A stretch of DNA of 64,000 nt from an uncultured Candidatus Actinomarina sp. (GTDB lineage: Bacteria; Actinomycetota; Acidimicrobiia; Actinomarinales; Actinomarinaceae), in NCBI GenBank assembly GCA_902571385.1, contig CACGBK010000001.1, forward strand, positions 62,001 through 126,000. Reading direction: 5' to 3'. Below the pieces are notes generated by a model. The model did no database searches. It saw only the letters and a program-made list of their open reading frames with translations, and had not been told where the DNA came from. A program made the translations under genes and the position numbers. Below, piece by piece: positions 59,510 through 64,000 of the stretch. The stretch's first letter is position 1. Each line of letters begins with the position of its first letter.

Positions 59510-61297
59510 TTAAAAGTTTTCGGCCTTCATAGCATAAAGATCTTCTTTGCCTGCAGTAACTGCAGAAGCGTAACCAGATGACAAAGGTAAAAGTTGTTCG
59601 ATATAAAATTTAGAAAGAGTTAACTTATCTGAATAGAACTCATCATTGGTTTCTTTGTACTTTTTATTAGCAAGAATTGCCGCTTTACCCATGTAGTAAC
59701 CACCCAAAACTTGTCCAAACATTTTCAAGTAAGGTGTTGCTGCAGCACTTGCATCAACGAGTTCTCCTTCTAGCATTCTTCCTCCAAGCCACAAAGTTAC
59801 TTCTGAAAGAGTGTCAACTTCTTTTTGAAGCTTTTCAGCCATAGAAGATATAATTTCATCATCATTTTTCATGTCATCTATAACTTTTTGAACATCCCCT
59901 AAAAGTCTCTGCATTGCCTGTCCGTTATCAAGTGGAAGCTTTCTAAACATTAGATCAAGAGCTTGAATACCGTTTGTGCCTTCATAAATAGGGGCTATCC
60001 TGGAATCTCTTAGATATTGAGCTACTCCAGTTTCTTCTACATATCCCATACCACCATATATTTGGATGGCCATTGAAGACAATTCAACACCTAAATCGGA
60101 TATCCATGCTTTAGTAATCGGAGTTAGAATTCCACATCTTTCCTCTCCAAACTCTTTGAGTTCACCTTCACCAAAATATTCAACATCTAGCATAAGTTGA
60201 TTGTCGTACATCATATATCTCATTGCGTCAACATAAGACTTAATTGTCATAAGCATTCTTCTAACATCAGCATGATCAATAATTGTAGATTCTTTAGCAT
60301 CTTCTTTTGACATACCAACAGGTCGACCTTGGACTCTGTCCCTTGCATATTGAGCAGCACCTTGAAGAGCACCTGATGCAGATGCTAATCCTTGTCCACC
60401 TACCCATACGCGTGCTTCATTCATCATTGTGAACATATAGTTAAGACCTCTATTTTCTTCGCCAACAAGATAACCAATTGAACCATCATATTCCATTACA
60501 CAAGTCGGACTTGCATGGATGCCAAGCTTTTCTTCTATTGAGATACAACTCACATTATTGTCATCACCAAGGGATCCGTCATCATTAACCATGACCTTGG
60601 GAACTATAAACATAGATATTCCTTTAGTGCCTTCTGGTGATCCTGGAATTTTTGCTAGAACTAAGTGAATGATGTTGTCAGTTAAATCATGTTCTCCAAA
60701 AGTTATCCATACTTTTGTACCTGTAATTTTATAACTACCATCTTCCAGTGGTTCTGCCTTTGTAGTTATCGTTCCTAAGTCTGAACCAGATTGTGGCTCA
60801 CTTAGATTCATAGTTCCAGTCCATTCACCAGACACTAACTTTGGTAAAAATTTTGCTTTTTGATCTTCACTTCCATGAAAGTTGATTGCTGATATTGCAC
60901 CTGCTGCGAGACCCGGTGCTAAACCAAATGCCAAGTTTGCAGTACTTAATATTTCAAGGGTTCCACCTGAGAGTGCAATGGGCATACCGCCTCCTCCAAT
61001 TTCAGAGGGTAACGATATTGACGCCCAACCAGCTTCGGAAAAGCTTTTGTATGCATCTATGAACTCCTTAGGCATAGTCACTTTACCATCCTTGATGGTT
61101 GCACCTTGTTGATCACCAATAGCATTTATTGGAGCTAACACTTCTTCGGCAAATTTAGCGCACTCTTCCATTGTTGGAATAACAATATCTTCATTAAAGT
61201 CGCTAAATGCTGGAATTTTTGAAATTACATCATATGTTTCAACTACTTCGTAGCCGAATACTATGTCTTTAACTGGTGCTTTAAATGCGACTGCCAT
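59510..61297 (-). CDS. Acyl-CoA dehydrogenase (DmdC-like long form)
   Basis: 595 residues, longer than standard acyl-CoA dehydrogenases. MNLSEPQSGSDLGTITTKAE is the FAD/substrate signature, and the catalytic Glu is in IAPIYEGTNGIQALDL. An extra C-terminal helical domain is present. N-terminus (FKAPVKDIVFGYEVV) and length resemble the DmdC group, which includes 3-methylmercaptopropionyl-CoA dehydrogenase in marine DMSP degradation; no other dmd gene is nearby. Substrate unresolved. Confidence 0.9.
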   Translation of the reverse strand: MAVAFKAPVKDIVFGYEVVETYDVISKIPAFSDFNEDIVIPTMEECAKFAEEVLAPINAIGDQQGATIKDGKVTMPKEFIDAYKSFSEAGWASISLPSEIGGGGMPIALSGGTLEILSTANLAFGLAPGLAAGAISAINFHGSEDQKAKFLPKLVSGEWTGTMNLSEPQSGSDLGTITTKAEPLEDGSYKITGTKVWITFGEHDLTDNIIHLVLAKIPGSPEGTKGISMFIVPKVMVNDDGSLGDDNNVSCISIEEKLGIHASPTCVMEYDGSIGYLVGEENRGLNYMFTMMNEARVWVGGQGLASASGALQGAAQYARDRVQGRPVGMSKEDAKESTIIDHADVRRMLMTIKSYVDAMRYMMYDNQLMLDVEYFGEGELKEFGEERCGILTPITKAWISDLGVELSSMAIQIYGGMGYVEETGVAQYLRDSRIAPIYEGTNGIQALDLMFRKLPLDNGQAMQRLLGDVQKVIDDMKNDDEIISSMAEKLQKEVDTLSEVTLWLGGRMLEGELVDASAAATPYLKMFGQVLGGYYMGKAAILANKKYKETNDEFYSDKLTLSKFYIEQLLPLSSGYASAVTAGKEDLYAMKAENF

Positions 61298-61336
61298 ATT
61301 CTATTTTAAACTAAAATTAGAAAAACTATTAAATTA

Positions 61337-62182
61337 TTAGCGTGGATTTATTTCAACTAGTTCTGAAATTTCTGATATTTTTTCAATACTAGGTAATTCG
61401 TTAGTGCCAGCAGTAATTGCTCCTGCAGCGCAGGCTCCTTTAACAGTTTCAATTATGTCATCTGTACCAAAAGTGCCAATATAAGCAGCAGTTGCATCTC
61501 CTGCACCAGTTGAATTGATAGTTTTAAAATCTGGAGGGGCTATTTCTATAGTTCCATCATTGCTTAGGAGTCTCGCAGGTAAATTTGAGGAGGTTAAGAG
61601 TATCCAATCAACAGAACGATTATTAAGAAGCTTGTTTGCTTCGACAACATCTATTTCATCTTTGCTTACCACTAGAAAGTTGATTTTATAAGTAATTTCT
61701 TCTTGGTATCCCGCTTGGGTTATAAAAATGTCTTCATTTATTGTATTTAAATTATCTTTAATATAAGGTACCGAGTATCTATCAATTATCAGTGAGTCAA
61801 AACTATTCAATTTATTTATGTCACTCCATTCGCAAAATTCATAGCCTGAAGAAATTATCGTTCTTTCCCCATTTTTGTCAACATATATAGAACAACTTGG
61901 GGTAGTGTGTTCATTTATTAACACATTTTCATATTTTATTTTTGATATATCCAAATAATTAGTTATGTATTTACCTAATTCATCATTTCCAATACTATTC
62001 CCAGCAACTGCAACGTCTACACCCCAATTAGCTATATTTTCAGCACAGTTTACAGCGGTTCCACCGGGTCTTGTTTTGTAGTCCCTGCTCCTAATATCTC
62101 CACCCAGATCTGGCAATTCATCAACAAAGTAGATAAAGTCTGGATTTATAGTCCCAAAACACAAAATATTTTTAAACGGCAT
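61337..62182 (-). CDS. PfkB-family carbohydrate kinase
   Basis: 281 residues of the ribokinase fold. The N-terminal FGTINPDFIYFVDELPDLGGD and RPGGTAVNCAENIA are followed by NSTGAGDATAAYIGTF, containing the anion hole and catalytic Asp. Substrate (sugar or nucleoside) is not predictable. Divergent from the gene at 62256 across 73 bp. Confidence 0.88.
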   Translation of the reverse strand: MPFKNILCFGTINPDFIYFVDELPDLGGDIRSRDYKTRPGGTAVNCAENIANWGVDVAVAGNSIGNDELGKYITNYLDISKIKYENVLINEHTTPSCSIYVDKNGERTIISSGYEFCEWSDINKLNSFDSLIIDRYSVPYIKDNLNTINEDIFITQAGYQEEITYKINFLVVSKDEIDVVEANKLLNNRSVDWILLTSSNLPARLLSNDGTIEIAPPDFKTINSTGAGDATAAYIGTFGTDDIIETVKGACAAGAITAGTNELPSIEKISEISELVEINPR

Positions 62183-62243
62183 GTTTATAACTTTACTATC
62201 TATTAAATTGTTTAAAAATTTATCATAAAATCAAGAATTTGTT

Positions 62244-62249
62244 TAAATT
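62244..62249 (+). promoter_or_regulatory. -10 box of leaderless promoter for the gene at 62256
   Basis: TAAATT ends 6 nt before ATG 62256. Confidence 0.4.
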
Positions 62250-62255
62250 ATATCC

Positions 62256-62663
62256 ATGAACGTTAAAACTTTAAATGCAAAAATTGATGAATTTGTTTCA
62301 TACACAATGAGCTTTTTAAACAATATACAGGTCTACCACTGGCAGACACAATCATATTCTGAACATGAAGCTCTAGGAGAATACTATGAAAGTCTTACTT
62401 TGCTAAACGATAAACTTGTTGAGTCTTGGCAAGGCAATCAAAATACACGCTTAAGGTTTAGTGAAGGCCCGTATTCTTTAGAAAACTATTTTTCAAAAGA
62501 AGAAACAAAAAATAAAATAATTGATTTTAAAAATCAAGTTACTACGATGTCGGGATACGTAGCTGAATTAAACGAGTCAAACAATTTTGATGATATTGAA
62601 AATATACTCGAAGAAATTTCCGAAACAAACAGCAGAACTCTTTATCTTTTGAGTTTGAGTTAA
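62256..62663 (+). CDS. Ferritin/Dps-like helical protein (DUF5856-like)
   Basis: 135 residues, predicted all-helical. The segment IQVYHWQTQSYSEHEALGEY followed by a long helix and SWQGN resembles the Dps/ferritin-like pattern in DUF5856 proteins, which are frequent in marine phages. A ferritin-type H-W...H/E set is only partly seen. Neighbours are not phage genes. Function uncertain. Confidence 0.5.
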   Translation: MNVKTLNAKIDEFVSYTMSFLNNIQVYHWQTQSYSEHEALGEYYESLTLLNDKLVESWQGNQNTRLRFSEGPYSLENYFSKEETKNKIIDFKNQVTTMSGYVAELNESNNFDDIENILEEISETNSRTLYLLSLS

Positions 62664-62712
62664 TTTAAAAATCTAATACTCTGAATTTCATAATTATTTA
62701 GAAAAGGTGATT

Positions 62713-63078
62713 ATGAAAGTTGCATACGTTTTAAATACCCCGAATGCTGCAAACTATAAAGTTGGAGAAATGATTCTTCCACAACTTGAAAGTGACAGTC
62801 ATGGGGTTGATGTAGTCGGTATTTTCTTTTTTGATGACAATACTATGCTTCTTCAAAAGGGAAATCCTAAAGGAGAAAGACTAGCTAAAATTGCTGCTGA
62901 AAAAGGAATGTTATTGATGATGTGCGATCAATGTGCAAACCAAAGAGGATTAGCATCAGAAAAGAGTGAAGGTGGATACACGCCTGAGGGCACAGTTGAT
63001 GGTGTAGCAGTTGGTTGTTTCCCAGATCTGTATGGTGCGTTATCTGGAAATATGCCTGATCAGGTAATATCACTCTGA
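62713..63078 (+). CDS. DsrE-like sulfur-relay protein (SaoD-like)
   Basis: 121 residues, DsrE/F fold. KVAYVLNTPNAANYKVGEMI starts the fold, and Cys71-x2-Cys74 (MMCDQCANQRGL) and Cys102 (VGCFPDLYGAL) supply possible sulfur-relay residues. It resembles the DsrE-related group named SaoD in selenocysteine-associated contexts; this name is from memory and needs a profile search. ATG 62713 has AAAAGG 5 nt upstream. A convergent terminator follows. Confidence 0.65.
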   Translation: MKVAYVLNTPNAANYKVGEMILPQLESDSHGVDVVGIFFFDDNTMLLQKGNPKGERLAKIAAEKGMLLMMCDQCANQRGLASEKSEGGYTPEGTVDGVAVGCFPDLYGALSGNMPDQVISL

Positions 63079-63100
63079 TATAGGACTAAAAATTAATGTT

Positions 63101-63140
63101 TAAGTTTTGGCTTATTACACAAAGTGATAAGCCAAACTTA
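63101..63140. terminator. Bidirectional terminator between convergent genes
   Basis: TAAGTTTTGGCTTAT (from 63101) pairs with ATAAGCCAAACTTA (63127-63140) in a 14-bp stem with one bulged T and an 11-nt loop. T/A-rich flanks on both sides suit both strands. Confidence 0.75.
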
Positions 63141-63152
63141 TAGATATTTTGA

Positions 63153-64000
63153 TTAAGCTTGAATCCAGTCCTCTGGATTATCATCAACAAAAAAATCTGA
63201 AACAAGTTTCGATTCTGGATCTACCGCATAATCAGTAAAATCGGTGACCCCTTCTTCTTCCAGTACGTCTTGATCTAAATAAAAGTTACCTGTATTTTCA
63301 TTTGAATCTCTTTTAAGTACTGCGTAAGCTGCATCAGCATATATAGACGGTTTACGAGAACCTTTTACTAGTTCAGCTCCTATAACATTCCTTACAGCAG
63401 CGGTATCTAGTGAAGTTCTAGGCCATAAGCAATTAGAAGCAACCCCATACTTTCCAAGTTCTTCAGCAAGTCCGTGTGCAACGAGACTCATTCCATACTT
63501 GGCTGTTGTATAAGCAAGCGTCATACCAAACCACTTTCTATCAATATCAAGAGGAGGTGACAAAGTAAGGATATGAGGATTATCACCATTTTTTAAATGG
63601 GGAATTGTTTTTTGGCTGAGCATAAAAGTACCTCTTACATTTATTCCATGCATCAAATCATATCTTTTCATTGGAGTGTTCACGGTGTCAGTTAAATGAA
63701 TAGCGCTCGCGTTGTTGATACATATATCAATACCACCAAATTTTTTGACTGCTTCACTTACTGCATTTTCAACTTGTTCTTCGAATCTAATATCGCACAC
63801 AACAGGCAATGCGTTACCACCGACAGATTCAATCTCCTCCGCTGCAGTATAAATCGTTCCAGGAAGAGTTGGATGGGGCTCCGTAGTTTTTGCCAGTATT
63901 ACAATGTTGGCACCATCTTTACCAAGTGCTTTTGCTATTTCAAGGCCAACACCCCTTGAGCCCCCGCTCATAATTACTGTTTTATCTTTAAAAAATGACA
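63153..64000 (-). CDS. Short-chain dehydrogenase/reductase (partial, N-terminus outside window)
   Basis: The frame stays open to the right edge, where SFFKDKTVI precedes MSGGSRGVGLEIAKAL, so the glycine motif is at the normal distance from a start outside the window. The active-site Tyr-x3-Lys is in LAYTTAKYGMS. NNASAIHL and the NADP-binding segments match classical SDRs, with a C-terminus similar to the N-terminal domain of HSDL2. Substrate unknown. Confidence 0.88.
   Translation of the reverse strand, partial: SFFKDKTVIMSGGSRGVGLEIAKALGKDGANIVILAKTTEPHPTLPGTIYTAAEEIESVGGNALPVVCDIRFEEQVENAVSEAVKKFGGIDICINNASAIHLTDTVNTPMKRYDLMHGINVRGTFMLSQKTIPHLKNGDNPHILTLSPPLDIDRKWFGMTLAYTTAKYGMSLVAHGLAEELGKYGVASNCLWPRTSLDTAAVRNVIGAELVKGSRKPSIYADAAYAVLKRDSNENTGNFYLDQDVLEEEGVTDFTDYAVDPESKLVSDFFVDDNPEDWIQA

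Overview
The window is very AT-rich, with G+C about one third by eye, and almost gap-free. It looks like a chromosome segment of a streamlined, low-GC actinobacterium. Lineage markers are CrgA, a PASTA-domain Ser/Thr kinase paired with a PP2C phosphatase, a dnaK-grpE-dnaJ operon ending in the MerR-type repressor HspR, DUF3159, a PAC2-family protein and a 31-residue bS22/AURKAIP1-like ribosomal peptide. Low GC, many start/stop overlaps, overlapping convergent genes and short regulators fit the marine Actinomarinales/Acidimicrobiia type. That placement is inference from gene content, not a phylogeny. I see no phage, insertion sequence, CRISPR array or plasmid signal.

Layout. 1-2.6 kb: the N-terminal part of a succinate dehydrogenase/fumarate reductase flavoprotein, a minimal O6-methylguanine methyltransferase, a 280-bp RNA-structured gap, tRNA-Ile, tRNA-Ala and small membrane/zinc-ribbon genes. 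2.6-6.1 kb: crgA, mutY, pknB and pstP, all on the minus strand. 6.2-10 kb: serS, then four tRNA-Ser genes, tadA and tRNA-Arg(ACG), the substrate of TadA. 10-21.5 kb: nitroreductase, crotonase, dNTP metabolism (dgt, NT5C-type nucleotidase, dcd), dnaX, murJ, a PHP phosphoesterase, lysC-asd and an acyltransferase. 21.5-30.6 kb: a kinase-like phosphotransferase, bS22, PAC2, a copZ-copA operon, a selenoprotein-TSUP permease pair, lnt, a MscS-type channel and DUF3159. 30.6-38.6 kb: purB, purA and an amino-acid ABC transporter (SBP, two enlarged permeases, ATPase). 38.6-47.4 kb: an M20 hydrolase, a DUF4015 glycosidase-like protein, a Kv-like channel, DUF885 and the heat-shock operon. 47.4-64 kb: proC, an Fe-S oxidoreductase, a MobA-like transferase, DUF4332, nadE, an aminotransferase, selD, a hydrolase, a glycosyltransferase, rmuC, CoA metabolism genes, a PfkB kinase, a DsrE-like protein and a truncated SDR.

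The most interesting theme is selenium. Two genes contain an in-frame UGA at the position where their families carry the redox Cys/Sec: a SelT/SelW-like Rdx protein (CxxU, 26190-26426) and selenophosphate synthetase SelD (54984-56006). Each UGA is followed, 11 nt later, by a SECIS-like hairpin. The Rdx gene is translationally coupled to a TauE/SafE-type permease. It sits divergent from a copper operon headed by a small zinc-finger protein, whose paralogue heads the dnaK operon.

The second theme is expression. About fourteen genes have a TANNNT-like -10 box exactly 6-7 nt before the start codon, which indicates widespread leaderless mRNAs. Three TTG-start genes instead carry strong Shine-Dalgarno sequences. 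The third theme is loss of metal-binding or catalytic residues: TadA lacks one zinc Cys, DnaX and DnaJ lack their zinc modules, and Lnt has Ser in place of the catalytic Cys.
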